NCBI RefSeq assembly: GCF_004116405.1
Contig: NZ_SDIC01000011.1
Span: forward strand, 108,083-172,082
Length of the DNA stretch: 64,000 nt
Source of the DNA: Halegenticoccus tardaugens
GTDB lineage: Archaea > Halobacteriota > Halobacteria > Halobacteriales > Haloferacaceae
Direction of reading: 5' to 3'
Shown: positions 41,975 to 51,822 of the stretch, in pieces
Position numbering within the stretch: position 1 is the first letter of the stretch
Layout of the letters: every line of letters begins with the position of its first letter
Notes under the pieces: generated by a model
The model's input: only the letters and a program-made list of their open reading frames with translations
Told to the model about the DNA's origin: nothing
Databases searched by the model: none
Position numbers and translations under genes: made by a program

Positions 41975-42949
41975 TCAGAACAGCGCCGCCGACTCGTCGA
42001 GGATCTCGGCGGGGCCGCCGACCCCCCACACCTCGGTCTCCACGCCGCAGTCCGCGACGGCGGCCTCGACCTCGTCCGCGTAGTCCGCGGTCGTGTTGAC
42101 GTAGACGCTCGCGCCGGTGTCGGTGGAGAAGTACGCCGGCACGTCCCGCTCCGAGCGGAGGTCGCGGACCGCGTTGAAGATCGCGAGGGTGCGCGGCTGC
42201 CAGTACACCCAGCCGGCGGGGCCGGTCATCGTCGTCGCCGCGAGCGACAGCGAGTCGTGCTCGGCGAGTTCGAACGCGCGGTCGAAGTCCGCCGCGCGGA
42301 GCGCGTCGCGCATCTCGGCGATCTGGCCGTGAACGTGCGCCATCCGCGCCTGGAACATGTGGCTGTCGGCGGCCTCCGCGTGCGCCTGCTCCGTCTCCTT
42401 GTACGCCGGGACGAGCCCCGCGACGATCCGCACGTCGTCTTCGAGGTCGGTCTCGATGCGCTCGGAGCGGCAGTCGTGGTCGTTCAGTCCGGCGTAGAGG
42501 TGCGAGTACGCGCCCGTGACCGCACGGGCAGCCGACGAGGAGCCGCGGCGGGCGACCGTCGAGATCTCGGGCCGGGTGAGGTCGAGCCCCGCGGCGGCCG
42601 TGAGCGCCATCGCGGCCGCGGCGAAGCCGGACGACGAGGAGCCGAAGCCGACGTTCGACTGGAAGGAGTTCTCGCTCTCGAAGCGAACCGCGTGGTCGAT
42701 CCCGGCGAGGTCGCGGACGTGCTCGACGACCGCCGCGATGCGCTCCGCGCCGCGTCCCGTCACCTTCTCGCCGTCGACCACGTACGAGTCCTCCCTCGCG
42801 TCGGATCGGAACTCGACGGTCGTGGTCGTGTTCGACGGGGCGGTGCAGACGCTGATGCTGTCGTGGTACGGGAGCCGAAGCTCCGGGTCGCGCATCCCGT
42901 GGTACTTGACGAGCCCCTGTATCGGGTGGGCCCGCGCGGTGGCCTTCAT
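41975..42949 (-). CDS. mvaD: phosphomevalonate decarboxylase (haloarchaeal type)
   Basis: 324 residues from ATG 42949. GHMP-superfamily enzyme of the mevalonate pathway: KYHGMRDPELRLPYHDSISV at about 15-34, and ATP loop SENSFQSNVGFGSSSSGFAA at about 90-109. It continues SAARAVTGAYSHLYAG and ends DTGASVYVNTT. In Haloferax the homologous protein decarboxylates phosphomevalonate to isopentenyl phosphate, which isopentenyl phosphate kinase then uses. Alignment with bacterial diphosphomevalonate decarboxylase is the alternative; haloarchaeal context favours the monophosphate. Divergent from thiC. Confidence 0.9.
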   Translation of the reverse strand: MKATARAHPIQGLVKYHGMRDPELRLPYHDSISVCTAPSNTTTTVEFRSDAREDSYVVDGEKVTGRGAERIAAVVEHVRDLAGIDHAVRFESENSFQSNVGFGSSSSGFAAAAMALTAAAGLDLTRPEISTVARRGSSSAARAVTGAYSHLYAGLNDHDCRSERIETDLEDDVRIVAGLVPAYKETEQAHAEAADSHMFQARMAHVHGQIAEMRDALRAADFDRAFELAEHDSLSLAATTMTGPAGWVYWQPRTLAIFNAVRDLRSERDVPAYFSTDTGASVYVNTTADYADEVEAAVADCGVETEVWGVGGPAEILDESAALF

Positions 42950-43089
42950 GCTTCGAATCCCGACTGGCGGGGGGTTAAGCGTCCCGGATCGGCCGGCGCT
43001 CGGACGCCGAACAGCCGCCGACCGACGATCGCCGCGACGGCCGTCCGGGTGAACAGATTTAACACTAAGTAATATCACTAGCTACTCGC

Positions 43090-44538
43090 ATGCCGGGCAC
43101 GCAACTTCAGCGGGCGCGCGACGGAGAAATCACGGCGGAGATGCGGCGCGTCACGGAGCGCGAAAACCGGGATCCGACGCTCGTCCGCGAGGCGATCGCG
43201 GACGGACGGGCGGTGATACCCGCGAATCGCGCGCACGACGCGCTCGATCCGATGATCATCGGCCGGGAGTTCGCCACGAAGGTCAACGCCAACATCGGCA
43301 ACAGCGAGACGACGAGCGATCCGCAGGAAGAGCTTCGAAAGCTGCACGCTGCGGTTCACTACGGCGCCGACACGGTGATGGACCTGAGCACCGGCGGCGA
43401 CCTCGACCGCATCCGCGAGGCGAACGTCGCCCGCTCGCCCGTACCGGTGGGGACGGTGCCGATCTACGAGGCGGTAAAGCGCGCCGGCGACGCGGCCTCG
43501 ATCACCGGCGACCTGCTGCTCGACGTGATCGAAAAGCAGGCGCGGCAGGGGGTCGACTACCAGACGATCCACGCGGGGGTCCTGATGGAACACCTGCCCC
43601 TGACCGACGGGCGAAAGACGGGGATCGTCTCGCGCGGTGGGTCGATCCTCGCGCGGTGGATGGAGGAGCACGGGGCGCAGAACCCCCTTTACGCCCGATT
43701 CGAGGAGATCTGCGAGATCTTCGTCGAGCACGACGTGACGTTCAGCCTCGGCGACGGGCTTCGCCCGGGCTGTCTGGCGGACGCGAGCGACGCCGCGCAG
43801 TTCGCCGAACTGGAGACGCTGGGCGAACTGACGAGGATCGCGCGCGAGCGGGGCGCGCAGGTGATGGTCGAGGGGCCGGGGCACGTTCCCCTGAACGAGG
43901 TCGAGACGAACGTCGAACGCCAGCGGGAGGTGTGCGACGGCGCGCCCTTCTACCTCCTCGGGCCGCTCGTGACGGACGTCGCGCCGGGCTACGACCACAT
44001 CACGAGCGCCATCGGCGCGGCCGAGGCGGCCCGCGCCGGTGCGGCGATGCTCTGTTACGTGACGCCGAAGGAGCACCTCGGCCTCCCCGACGAGGCGGAC
44101 GTGCGCGACGGACTGGCCGCCTACCGCATCGCGGCGCACGCCGGCGACGTGGCGAGCGGACAGTCCGGCGCGCGCGACTGGGACGACGCGCTCTCGGAGG
44201 CCCGCTACGCCTTCGATTGGAACCGACAGTTCGATCTCGCGCTCGACCCGGAGCGCGCCCGCGACTACCACGACCGGACGCTGCCCGGCGACAACTACAA
44301 GGAGGCGCGCTTCTGTTCGATGTGCGGCGCGGCGTTCTGCTCGATGCGGATCGACCAGGACGCCAGAGCGGCGGGCGCGGACATGGACGCACTCGAGGAG
44401 ACGACGGATCTCGGCGCGTCGGCGGCGGCCGAGGTGAACCTGCCACCGACCGGGACGCACGACACGAGTCGCGTGCCGGAGTCGGCCGACCTCGCGGCGG
44501 AGGTCGACGTCGCCGAGGAGGGCTCCGCCGACGACTGA
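43090..44538 (+). CDS. thiC: phosphomethylpyrimidine synthase ThiC
   Basis: 482 residues. Radical-SAM enzyme that turns AIR into HMP-P for thiamine. [4Fe-4S] motif C-x2-C-x4-C in [12 protein letters not shown] near residue 413-421, [15 protein letters not shown], and [18 protein letters not shown]. The C-terminus beyond the cluster is an Asp/Glu-rich extension of about 55 residues. Upstream, AGATTTAACACTAAGTAATA (43054-43073) is AT-rich and suitable for the promoter. No thi-box riboswitch fold was seen in the 5' region. Confidence 0.97.
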   Translation: MPGTQLQRARDGEITAEMRRVTERENRDPTLVREAIADGRAVIPANRAHDALDPMIIGREFATKVNANIGNSETTSDPQEELRKLHAAVHYGADTVMDLSTGGDLDRIREANVARSPVPVGTVPIYEAVKRAGDAASITGDLLLDVIEKQARQGVDYQTIHAGVLMEHLPLTDGRKTGIVSRGGSILARWMEEHGAQNPLYARFEEICEIFVEHDVTFSLGDGLRPGCLADASDAAQFAELETLGELTRIARERGAQVMVEGPGHVPLNEVETNVERQREVCDGAPFYLLGPLVTDVAPGYDHITSAIGAAEAARAGAAMLCYVTPKEHLGLPDEADVRDGLAAYRIAAHAGDVASGQSGARDWDDALSEARYAFDWNRQFDLALDPERARDYHDRTLPGDNYKEARFCSMCGAAFCSMRIDQDARAAGADMDALEETTDLGASAAAEVNLPPTGTHDTSRVPESADLAAEVDVAEEGSADD

Positions 44539-44598
44539 CCGGGTCGAGGCTCGGTTCCCGTCGTCTATCTTCCGTCCCCGTCTCCGCTACCCTACTCC

Positions 44599-45138
44599 CT
44601 ACTCGTCCGATTCGCCCGTGGCGAGCGTGCGGAGGAGTGTCGAGACCATCCCGATCCGCTCGTCCTGCCCCTCGATCCCGTGTCGGTCAGCGAGGAACTC
44701 GGAATCGTTGTACGTCACGAGCACCTCGCCGTCTTCGTCCTCCCAGACGAGCAGTTTCTGCGGGAGGTCGATGCCAGCGGACTGGCTCTCCTGCATCAAC
44801 GGCGTCCCGACTTCGGGGTTCCCGAACAGGAACAGCGTCGTCGGTCGTAGCTCCAGCCCGGCCGAGTCGGCGTTCGCGGCGTGGTCGATCGTCGCCACCG
44901 GGGTGAGGTCCTCGTTCGCCTCGATCGCCTCCTCGATCCGATCGACCGTCTCCTCGAAGCACTCGTCGCTCTCGACGGTCACGAGACCGACGCCGTCGAG
45001 GTCGCACTCGGCCGCCGATTCCTTCGCGTCGTTTTCGTCGCCCGAGGCGTCCGATCCGCCCGCGACGGCCGTTCCGGCGCCCGCGAGTCCGAGGGTGACG
45101 CCGGTGAGTTGCATGAACGTTCGTCTGTTCTCGCGCAT
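44599..45138 (-). CDS. Tat-exported DUF302 protein
   Basis: 179 residues. Twin-arginine signal MRENRRTFMQLTGVTLGLAG (about 1-26) followed by a Gly/Asp/Glu-rich linker. The DUF302 domain covers about 48-165: ECDLDGVGLVTVESDECFEE, LRPTTLFLFGNPEVGTPLMQ and LLVWEDEDGEVLVTYNDSEF. DUF302 folds as a small homodimer of unknown function, often with heme or metal-linked proteins. Exported to the cell surface by prediction. Confidence 0.88.
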   Translation of the reverse strand: MRENRRTFMQLTGVTLGLAGAGTAVAGGSDASGDENDAKESAAECDLDGVGLVTVESDECFEETVDRIEEAIEANEDLTPVATIDHAANADSAGLELRPTTLFLFGNPEVGTPLMQESQSAGIDLPQKLLVWEDEDGEVLVTYNDSEFLADRHGIEGQDERIGMVSTLLRTLATGESDE

Positions 45139-45304
45139 GATTCGATCGGAGAGAACGTCCGCGCGGTGTAAGTAATGCGGCCGTTACAGCGCGTATTTCG
45201 CCCCTACCGTACGGCGCATCCGCCCTCTCCCCCACCGCGCGTTTCGACGCTCGTCTCAGCGGAGCCGTCGACCCCCGGCTCGAGTCGGTCTTGCGAAAGT
45301 CCGG

Positions 45305-46162
45305 TCAGTACTCGTAGAATCCCTTTCCGGTCTTCTTCCCGAGGTCGCCCGCGGCGACCTTCCGCTTCAGGAGGTAGGCCGGTTTGTACCGGTCGCCGAG
45401 CTCCTCGAACAGCGTCTCCGTCGCGTCGAGACAGATGTCCAGCCCGATGTGGTCCGCGAGTTCGAGCGGTCCCATCGGGACGTTCGTGCCGAGCGTCATC
45501 CCGGCGTCGATGTCCCCCTTCGCGGCGACGCCCTCGTCGTAGGCGCGGATCCCCTCGTTGATCCACGGCATCAGGATGCGGTTGGTGACGAACCCGGGCT
45601 TGTCGTCGGACACCCACGTCTCCTTGCCCAGTTTTTCGGAGAGATCGTGCGCCAAATCGACCACCTCGTCGTCGGTCTTCTCTCCGACGACCACCTCGAC
45701 GCCCGTCATGATCGGCACGGGGTTCATAAAGTGCAGCCCGACGACGAGTTCGGGTCGATCGGTCGCGCTCGCGATCGTCGTGATCGAGAGCGTGCTCGTG
45801 TTCGTCGCGAGCACCACGTCCCCCTCCGCGATCCCGTCGAGGTCGGCGAAGACGTCTCGCTTCACCTCCATGTTCTCGACCGCCGCCTCCACGATCAGAT
45901 CGCAGTCGGCGAGGTCGGAGAGGTCCGTCGTCCCCTCGACGCGCCCGCGGATCTCCTCCGCCTCCGTCTCCGACAGCCGGTCCTTCTCGACGAACCGCGA
46001 GAGGCTGTCGTCGATGCTCGAAAAGCCTCGGTCGAGAAAGTCGGCTTCGAGGTCGCGCATGACCACGTCGTAGCCCGCGGTCGCCGCCACCTGCGCGATC
46101 CCGTTGCCCATCGTCCCCGCACCGACCACGCCGATCCGCTCGATGCTGTCCAAACCACGCAT
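45305..46162 (-). CDS. 3-hydroxyacyl-CoA dehydrogenase
   Basis: 285 residues, stand-alone 3-HBD type. NAD-binding [20 protein letters not shown] at about 11-30, catalytic His in [18 protein letters not shown] with the partner Glu near [17 protein letters not shown], and C-terminal [15 protein letters not shown]. Oxidises (S)-3-hydroxyacyl-CoA with NAD in beta-oxidation or butanoate metabolism. Normal length; the hydratase half is not fused. Confidence 0.95.
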   Translation of the reverse strand: MRGLDSIERIGVVGAGTMGNGIAQVAATAGYDVVMRDLEADFLDRGFSSIDDSLSRFVEKDRLSETEAEEIRGRVEGTTDLSDLADCDLIVEAAVENMEVKRDVFADLDGIAEGDVVLATNTSTLSITTIASATDRPELVVGLHFMNPVPIMTGVEVVVGEKTDDEVVDLAHDLSEKLGKETWVSDDKPGFVTNRILMPWINEGIRAYDEGVAAKGDIDAGMTLGTNVPMGPLELADHIGLDICLDATETLFEELGDRYKPAYLLKRKVAAGDLGKKTGKGFYEY

Positions 46163-46301
46163 GGGCGCGACTGCGCCCGGCGTCGTTGTAAGGATAGCGG
46201 ACGGGGCGCGTCGACCGGGACCGCCGAAAATTAAAACAATATAACATATATGGAAAGTTTCAAGTCTCGGTGGGGGAACGTTCGAGTATCAGGAGGGTGT
46301 G

Positions 46302-46901
46302 ATGAGCGAGGTGAGCGAGGAGATCGACGAGGTGGAGGCGATCGACGATCCGACGGACCTCCGATTCGTCGGGCCGGCGACCGCGACTGCGCTCGAATCG
46401 TCGAAGATAGACGCCGTCGGAATCGCCACGAAGCGCGTCTCGTACACCGAACTCGTCGACGCCGGCGTCAACCCCGGCGTCGCGGCGCGCATCCGCAGGG
46501 AGCACTCGCTGTCGTGGTCGTTCGAATCGTCCGGCGAGGACCTCGCGCGGCGGTCCTCGCAGATCCGCGGTCTGGACGCCGCCGAACGGGCGTGGGTCGC
46601 CGCCAGCGCCGGCGACTGGCGGGAGGACGATGACGCGAGCACCGCCTCGGAGCCCGCCGAAACCGACGGAAGCGGCGATCCGGCCGCCGCCGAGGCCACG
46701 TGGCGCGAACGGAGCAAGCCGACGCCCACCTCGGCGCTCGACGAGGTCGGCGACGACGACGCGACGCGCCTCTCGGAGGCGGGGATCACGTCGATCCGCG
46801 GCCTCGCGACCGCCGATCCGGAGCGCGTGGCGGACGTCCTCGAACTCGACGGTACGACGGTTCGGACGTGGCACGCCGCCGCCCGCGAGCGATACGATTG
46901 A
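46302..46901 (+). CDS. helix-hairpin-helix-like protein (DUF7409-like)
   Basis: 199 residues from ATG 46302. The GGAGGG Shine-Dalgarno-like run (46292-46297) is 4 nt upstream, and a TATA-like CATATATG (46245-46252) lies about 52 nt upstream. GTG 46299 is the alternative start. Two short helix-hairpin-helix-like segments flank an acidic linker: DLRFVGPATATALESSKIDA at about 19-38, and GDDDATRLSEAGITSIRGLA at about 147-166. Such motifs contact DNA or proteins in Topo VI/Pol-like families. A conserved haloarchaeal protein with no assigned function. Confidence 0.75.
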   Translation: MSEVSEEIDEVEAIDDPTDLRFVGPATATALESSKIDAVGIATKRVSYTELVDAGVNPGVAARIRREHSLSWSFESSGEDLARRSSQIRGLDAAERAWVAASAGDWREDDDASTASEPAETDGSGDPAAAEATWRERSKPTPTSALDEVGDDDATRLSEAGITSIRGLATADPERVADVLELDGTTVRTWHAAARERYD

Positions 46902-46910
46902 GTCGCATTT

Positions 46911-46926
46911 TACTATCTGAGTAGTA
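46911..46926 (+). promoter_or_regulatory. inverted repeat upstream of the aldolase-FBPase pair
   Basis: TACTA-TCTGAG-TAGTA, exact 5-bp arms, about 100 bp upstream of the TATA box 47020-47029. It is the most symmetric element of the intergenic region. It does not match the spacing of the published TrmB site I recall (TACT-N7-8-GAGTA), so the regulator is unknown. Confidence 0.45.
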
Positions 46927-47019
46927 ATTTTCTTTCCTACTCGGATTCGCGTAAATACCTGATTGAAGCCTCCTGTCTCGAGATATCAGACATTCACGGT
47001 TTTACCCGTGGCCGCACCA

Positions 47020-47029
47020 TTTATATAAT
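47020..47029 (+). promoter_or_regulatory. TATA box of the aldolase gene
   Basis: TTTATATAAT, centred 27 nt before ATG 47052: an almost ideal archaeal promoter for a leaderless transcript. Confidence 0.8.
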
Positions 47030-47051
47030 TGGTTACCGGATTTCAGACCGA

Positions 47052-47882
47052 ATGCTCCCACACGCCGACGATGCGATCACACGGGACGGGAAGGCGCTAA
47101 TCCTCGCGTACGACCACGGGCTGGAGCACGGGCCGGTCGACTTCGAGCCGGTGCCGCAGACGATCGACCCCGAGACGGTGTTCGAGGTCGCGACGCACGA
47201 CGCCGTGACGGCGCTCGCGGTGCAGAAGGGAGTCGCTGAGGGGTATTATCCCTCGTACGAGGACGACGTGACGCTCCTGGCGAAGCTCAACGGTACTTCG
47301 AACCTCTGGATGGGCGAGCCCGACAGCTCGGTCAACTGGTCGGTCGACTACGCCGCCGACATCGGCGCCGACGCCGTCGGCTTCACCGTCTACGGTGGGT
47401 CGAACAACGAAGTCGAGATGACGGAGGAGTTCCGGAAGGCGCACGAGGCCGCCCGCGCCAACGACATGGCGGTCGTCATGTGGTCCTACCCACGCGGTCA
47501 AGGACTGAAAAACGACACCAGCGCGGGAACGATCGCCTACGCTGCGCGGATGGGGCTCGAACTCGGTGCCGACATCACGAAGATCAAGTACCCCGGCTCC
47601 GGCGAGGCGATGGAGTGGGCCTGTCGGGCCGCCGCGGGGACGAAGGTCGTCATGAGCGGCGGATCGAAGGCGGACGATCGCGCGTTCCTCGAAACCGTCG
47701 AGACGGCGATGAACGCCGGAGCGTCGGGTCTCGCCGTCGGACGGAACGTCTTCCAGCGGGAGAATCCGACGGAGATCCTCGACGCGCTGGAGGCGGTGAT
47801 CTTCGAGGACGCCACGGCCGACGAAGCGCTCGAAGGACTGTCCTCCGGGGGCGAAAAGACCGCGGACGCGGCGCTCGACTGA
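47052..47882 (+). CDS. class I fructose-1,6-bisphosphate aldolase (archaeal DhnA/FbaB type)
   Basis: 276 residues, TIM barrel. Blocks [48 protein letters not shown] (catalytic Lys) and [20 protein letters not shown] fit archaeal class I aldolase. The same family includes ADTH synthase (2-amino-3,7-dideoxyheptulosonate), but the coupled fructose-bisphosphatase favours aldolase. Strong TATA box; the stop overlaps the next ATG by one base. Acts in gluconeogenesis. Confidence 0.92.
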   Translation: MLPHADDAITRDGKALILAYDHGLEHGPVDFEPVPQTIDPETVFEVATHDAVTALAVQKGVAEGYYPSYEDDVTLLAKLNGTSNLWMGEPDSSVNWSVDYAADIGADAVGFTVYGGSNNEVEMTEEFRKAHEAARANDMAVVMWSYPRGQGLKNDTSAGTIAYAARMGLELGADITKIKYPGSGEAMEWACRAAAGTKVVMSGGSKADDRAFLETVETAMNAGASGLAVGRNVFQRENPTEILDALEAVIFEDATADEALEGLSSGGEKTADAALD

Positions 47883-48769
47883 TGGCCACGACCGTAAACC
47901 CTCCGAACGCGTCGGACGCCGATTCCGTCGACGAGATCGTCAGGGCCGTCGCGTCGCTCGCCCCGGAGATCCGCGCGTGTCTCCCAGGCCGTCGAGTCGA
48001 GCGCGGCGAGACGAATCCGAGCGGCGAGACGCAACTCGCCGCGGACGCTCACGCCGACGACCTTCTCCTGGAGGAGATCGGCGCGATCGACGACGTCGTC
48101 GAATACGCGAGCGAGGAGCGCGAATCGGTGCTCGACGTCGGAGACGGGACCGGGCTCTCCGTCGGCGTCGATCCGCTCGACGGCTCGTCGAACCTCAAGC
48201 CGAACAATACGATGGGAACGATCGTCGCCGTCTACGACGCGCCGCTGCCCGCGTCCGGGCGCGACCTCGTCGCGGCGGCGTACGTCCTCTACGGGCCGAT
48301 CACCACGATGGCCGTCGCTCGAGACGGGCACGTCACAGAGTACGTCGTCGACGACGGGACGCTCGAAGCCGTCCGCGAGGAGGTCGAACTCCCCGCGGAC
48401 CCGCTCGTGTACGGCTTCGGCGGGCGCGTTCCCGACTGGACGGACGAGTTCGCCGAGTACGCCCGCGAGGTCGAGAGCGACGAGCGCATGAAGCTCCGCT
48501 ACGGCGGCGCGATGATCGGCGACATCAACCAGGTGCTCACTTACGGCGGCGTGTTCGCATACCCGACCCTCGAATCCGCGCCGGAGGGGAAGCTGCGCCT
48601 CCAGTTCGAGGGGAACCCCATCGGGTACATCATCGAGTGCGCCGGCGGCCGGTCGTCGGACGGCGAGCGGTCGCTGCTCGCGGTCGAGCCGACGGACCTC
48701 CACCAGCGCGTGCCGCTGTACGTCGGCAACGAAGGACTGATCGACCGCCTCGAATCGGCGCTGGCCTGA
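47882..48769 (+). CDS. fbp: class I fructose-1,6-bisphosphatase
   Basis: 295 residues from ATG 47882. [20 protein letters not shown] (metal and substrate site) at about 100, [39 protein letters not shown] and [20 protein letters not shown]. All are class I FBPase signatures. Removes the C1 phosphate in gluconeogenesis. One-base overlap with aldolase (TGATG). Confidence 0.95.
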   Translation: MATTVNPPNASDADSVDEIVRAVASLAPEIRACLPGRRVERGETNPSGETQLAADAHADDLLLEEIGAIDDVVEYASEERESVLDVGDGTGLSVGVDPLDGSSNLKPNNTMGTIVAVYDAPLPASGRDLVAAAYVLYGPITTMAVARDGHVTEYVVDDGTLEAVREEVELPADPLVYGFGGRVPDWTDEFAEYAREVESDERMKLRYGGAMIGDINQVLTYGGVFAYPTLESAPEGKLRLQFEGNPIGYIIECAGGRSSDGERSLLAVEPTDLHQRVPLYVGNEGLIDRLESALA

Positions 48770-48948
48770 GCGACTTTTTGATTCCGGAGGACGTCGCGTC
48801 TCCGCAGTGGCGGACAGGCGGTGCCGGGAGATCGCGGGACGGTGCACCGCGCACCCGCCTCGGCCGCCCCGCGGCGCGTTTTCAGATCACGCTGTCGGTG
48901 GTCCCGTCCTCGAATAAGAATCTTCGGTCGCGACACGCCCGGTCCCAC

Positions 48949-50736
48949 ATGGAAAACCATTTGCAACCGTCGGACGCAGACCGCACCATGAAGGTCCGCA
49001 TCGGCGAGGGTGCGAACGACGAGGAGGCAAGCGCCATCGCGACCGCGCTGGCGGAGCATCTCGGCGTCGACGTCGAGGTACACGTCGGGGACGCGGACGC
49101 GCCGGCGGCGACGGCGCGACCGCCGGCGATCGAGTACCCGCTCGACGACGACCTGGGGCCGACGGCGCGCGAAGAGGCGCTGCGGTCGGAGATCGAGGAC
49201 ATCCTTCAGGGAGGTCCCGAAAAGTACAGGGACCGTCTGCCGGAGCAGGGGAAGCTATTCGTCCGCGACCGCCTCGACCTGTGGTTCGGCGAGGACGGGG
49301 TGAAGTTCGAGGACGGCAAGTTCGCGGCGTTCGACGAGTGGCACCCCGACAGCCCCGAAGTGGCCGAGTACGACCCGGGCGATCGCCTCCCCGCCGACGG
49401 GATGATCACGGGCGCGGCCGAGTTCGAGGGGCGGGAGCTGCACTTCATGGCGAACGACTTCACCGTCAAGGCCGGCAGCATGGCCCGCCGGGGCGTCGAG
49501 AAGTTCCTCCGCATGCAAGAGCGCGCCCTGAAATCCGGCAAGCCGGTGCTGTACCTCATGGACTCGTCCGGCGGTCGCATCGACCAGCAGACGGGCTTTT
49601 TCGCCAACCGCGAGGGGATCGGCAAGTACTACTACAACCACTCGATGCTCTCCGGGCGCGTCCCGCAGATCTGCGTCCTCTACGGGCCGTGTATCGCCGG
49701 TGCGGCGTACACGCCCGTCTTCGCAGACTTCACGATCATGGTCGAGGGGATGAGCGCGATGGCCATCGCCAGCCCCCGGATGGTGAAGATGGTCACCGGC
49801 GAGGAGATCGACATGCGGGACCTCGGCGGTCCGGAGATCCACGCGCGGTATTCGGGCAGCGCCGACCTCGTCGCGCGCGACGAGGCGCACGCCCGCGACC
49901 TCGTGGCGCGACTTCTCGCCTACCTCCCCGACAAGGCGGGAGAGAAGCCGCCGCAGAGCGAGTCGAAGCCCCCGACGTACGCGCCCGCCGGCATCGACGA
50001 ACTCATCCCCGAGTCGCCCAACCGGCCGTACGACGTGTTCGACCTGATAGAACGCGTCGCGGACGCCGAATCGGTGTTCGAACTCAGACCCGACTACGGG
50101 ACGGAGATCGTCACCGCGTTCGTTCGCATCGACGGCCGACCCGTCGGCGTCGTCGCCAACCAGCCGACGGAGCGCTCGGGGGCGATCTTCCCGGACGCCG
50201 CGGAGAAAGCCGCGGAGTTCATCTGGACCTGCGACGCCTACGAGATCCCGCTTCTCTACCTCTGCGACACGCCGGGATTCATGGCCGGGTCGCAGGTGGA
50301 AAAGGACGCCATCCTCGAGAAGGGCAAGAAGTTCATCTACGCCACCTCGTCGGCGACGGTGCCGAAGCAGACGGTGATCGTCCGCAAGGCGTACGGCGCG
50401 GGCATCTACGCGATGGGCGGTCCCGCCTACGACCCCGAGAGCGTCATCGCGCTGCCGAGCGGCGAGATCGGCATCATGGGTCCCGAGGCCGCCATCAACG
50501 CAGTCTACGCGAACAAGCTCGCCGCCATCGACGATCCCGAGGCGCGCGCGGAGCGCGAGCGGGAGCTCCGCGAGGAGTACAGACAGGACATCGACGCCCA
50601 CCGCATGGCGAGCGAGGTCGTCATCGACGAGGTCGTCCCCCCGAGTACGCTCCGCGAGGAGCTCGAAGCGCGCTTTGCGTTCTACGAGACGGTCGAAAAG
50701 TCCCTGCCGAACAAGAAACACGGCACCGTCCTCTAG
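48949..50736 (+). CDS. pccB: acyl-CoA carboxylase carboxyltransferase subunit (PccB-like)
   Basis: 595 residues from ATG 48949 (ATG 48988, MKVRIGEGANDEE, is an alternative). The N-terminal 90 residues (two extra helices, ATALAEHLGVDVEVHVGDAD) precede the carboxyltransferase core. The first crotonase-fold half has GITHFMANDFTVKAGSM-like ELHFMANDFTVKAGSMARRG and SSGGRIDQQ; the second half has FLCDTPGFMAGSQVEKDAIL-like segments and AYGAGIYAMGG. It transfers the carboxyl group to acetyl-, propionyl- or a related CoA. The biotin carrier and carboxylase are not adjacent. A TATA-like AATAAGAATC lies at 48913-48922. Confidence 0.9.
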   Translation: MENHLQPSDADRTMKVRIGEGANDEEASAIATALAEHLGVDVEVHVGDADAPAATARPPAIEYPLDDDLGPTAREEALRSEIEDILQGGPEKYRDRLPEQGKLFVRDRLDLWFGEDGVKFEDGKFAAFDEWHPDSPEVAEYDPGDRLPADGMITGAAEFEGRELHFMANDFTVKAGSMARRGVEKFLRMQERALKSGKPVLYLMDSSGGRIDQQTGFFANREGIGKYYYNHSMLSGRVPQICVLYGPCIAGAAYTPVFADFTIMVEGMSAMAIASPRMVKMVTGEEIDMRDLGGPEIHARYSGSADLVARDEAHARDLVARLLAYLPDKAGEKPPQSESKPPTYAPAGIDELIPESPNRPYDVFDLIERVADAESVFELRPDYGTEIVTAFVRIDGRPVGVVANQPTERSGAIFPDAAEKAAEFIWTCDAYEIPLLYLCDTPGFMAGSQVEKDAILEKGKKFIYATSSATVPKQTVIVRKAYGAGIYAMGGPAYDPESVIALPSGEIGIMGPEAAINAVYANKLAAIDDPEARAERERELREEYRQDIDAHRMASEVVIDEVVPPSTLREELEARFAFYETVEKSLPNKKHGTVL

Positions 50737-50862
50737 CGATCGTCGATCGTCGCTCGAAGCACCTTAGGCGCCTGTTAAGCGCGCTTCCCGTGAGTTTTGG
50801 CAGTCGATAGTAATGGGCCTCGCGGCCCTCGGTCGGTCCGACGCGATCCGGAGGACGAAGGG

Positions 50863-51240
50863 ATGTCACACTCGAACGATCGGCGTGGACGACTCGTCCC
50901 CGCGATCCGAACGCGCTGGGCCGCCTCGATCGGCGAGCTCTCTCGACGGGAGGCCGCCCTGTGGACGCTCGCGCTCGCCACGTTCTGGCTCGACATCGGC
51001 GTGACGACGGTCGGGCTCGATCGAGGGTTGGTCGAGTCGAATCCGATCGCGGTGGCGTCGATGGCCGCGATCGGTCCCGTCGCCGGACTGGTGGCGCTCA
51101 AAGGCGGATCGCTCGCGGTGGGCGTCGGCGGGTGGCTCGCTCTCCCCGCCCGTAGCCAGTGGATCGTTCCCGCGCTGCTTTCGGTGCCGTGGGGCGGCGC
51201 GGTCTGTCTCAACGTCGCGCGGCTCGTCGGTCTACTCTGA
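50863..51240 (+). CDS. DUF5658-like membrane protein
   Basis: 125 residues from ATG 50863 with three or four helices: WTLALATFWLDIGVTTVGLD, then NPIAVASMAAIGPVAGLVAL, then VPALLSVPWGGAVCLNVARL. The D-x-x-TT-x-GL..E-NP pattern fits the haloarchaeal DUF5658 family as I recall it. Function unknown. Convergent with the PH-domain genes and overlapping their end by 9 bp (51232-51240). Confidence 0.75.
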   Translation: MSHSNDRRGRLVPAIRTRWAASIGELSRREAALWTLALATFWLDIGVTTVGLDRGLVESNPIAVASMAAIGPVAGLVALKGGSLAVGVGGWLALPARSQWIVPALLSVPWGGAVCLNVARLVGLL

Positions 51241-51822
51241 CCGTCCGTCTCCGTCCTCTCTACAATCCCCGCGCAGCGCGGGTGTTTCGACCGCCGCGCG
51301 AACGTCCCTGATCGTCGCCAGAATCGCCCGCCACTGATCGATTCGGCCCGGGATCCCTCCGTCGTGCGGCGCACAGTTGGCGATCAGCTCCTCGACGCTT
51401 TGGGGGTCCCGTACGTCGAAGAATCGGACGTCGGAACCTCCGGCCACCTCCGCGACGACGGTTCCGTACCCGAAGAGCGACCCGCGAACCGACTGCCGGT
51501 AGGCCGTGTTCTGGATCCGGTCGCCGTTCACCCGCCGGACGGTTCGCCCGAGGACGCCGGTTTTGACCCAGAGCCCGCGCGACGTGACGACGAACTCGGT
51601 GTTCGTCACCCGAAGGAACGCCGCCGCCGGGGGGACGACGCCGAACGCGGCGAGCGCGACGGCGACGGGGTCGACGAGGATCGCCAGCCCCGTCGCCGTT
51701 GCGACGATCGCGAGACCGAAGACGACCGACGGGAGAATCCGGGCGACCCGCGGGCGGCCTCGCCAACGCACTTCTTCGCCCGTCCGGAGCCACAACCACG
51801 GTTCGGCTTTGTCGGCGCTCAC
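51232..51822 (-). CDS. PH-domain (DUF304/YdbT) membrane protein, second gene
   Basis: 196 residues. Two helices at about 25-60 (VVFGLAIVATATGLAILVDP, PPAAAFLRV) followed by a bPH2 domain: TNTEFVVTSRGLWVKTGVLG, VNGDRIQNTAYRQSVRGSLF, and GYGTVVAEVAGGSDVRFFDV. The C-terminal 45 residues are charged helix. ATG overlaps the stop of the upstream paralogue (ATGA). Likely a membrane scaffold of unknown purpose; bacterial YdbS/YdbT act as a pair in bacteriocin resistance, which may be only an analogy. Confidence 0.9.
   Translation of the reverse strand: MSADKAEPWLWLRTGEEVRWRGRPRVARILPSVVFGLAIVATATGLAILVDPVAVALAAFGVVPPAAAFLRVTNTEFVVTSRGLWVKTGVLGRTVRRVNGDRIQNTAYRQSVRGSLFGYGTVVAEVAGGSDVRFFDVRDPQSVEELIANCAPHDGGIPGRIDQWRAILATIRDVRAAVETPALRGDCREDGDGRSE

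Noticed and set aside
43020..43089. Possible TPP riboswitch in front of thiC
   Set aside because: The 5' region is short and shows no conserved thi-box segments; only an AT-rich promoter-like stretch.
46911..46926. TrmB operator
   Set aside because: Spacing between half-sites does not fit the motif I recall; kept only as an unassigned inverted repeat.
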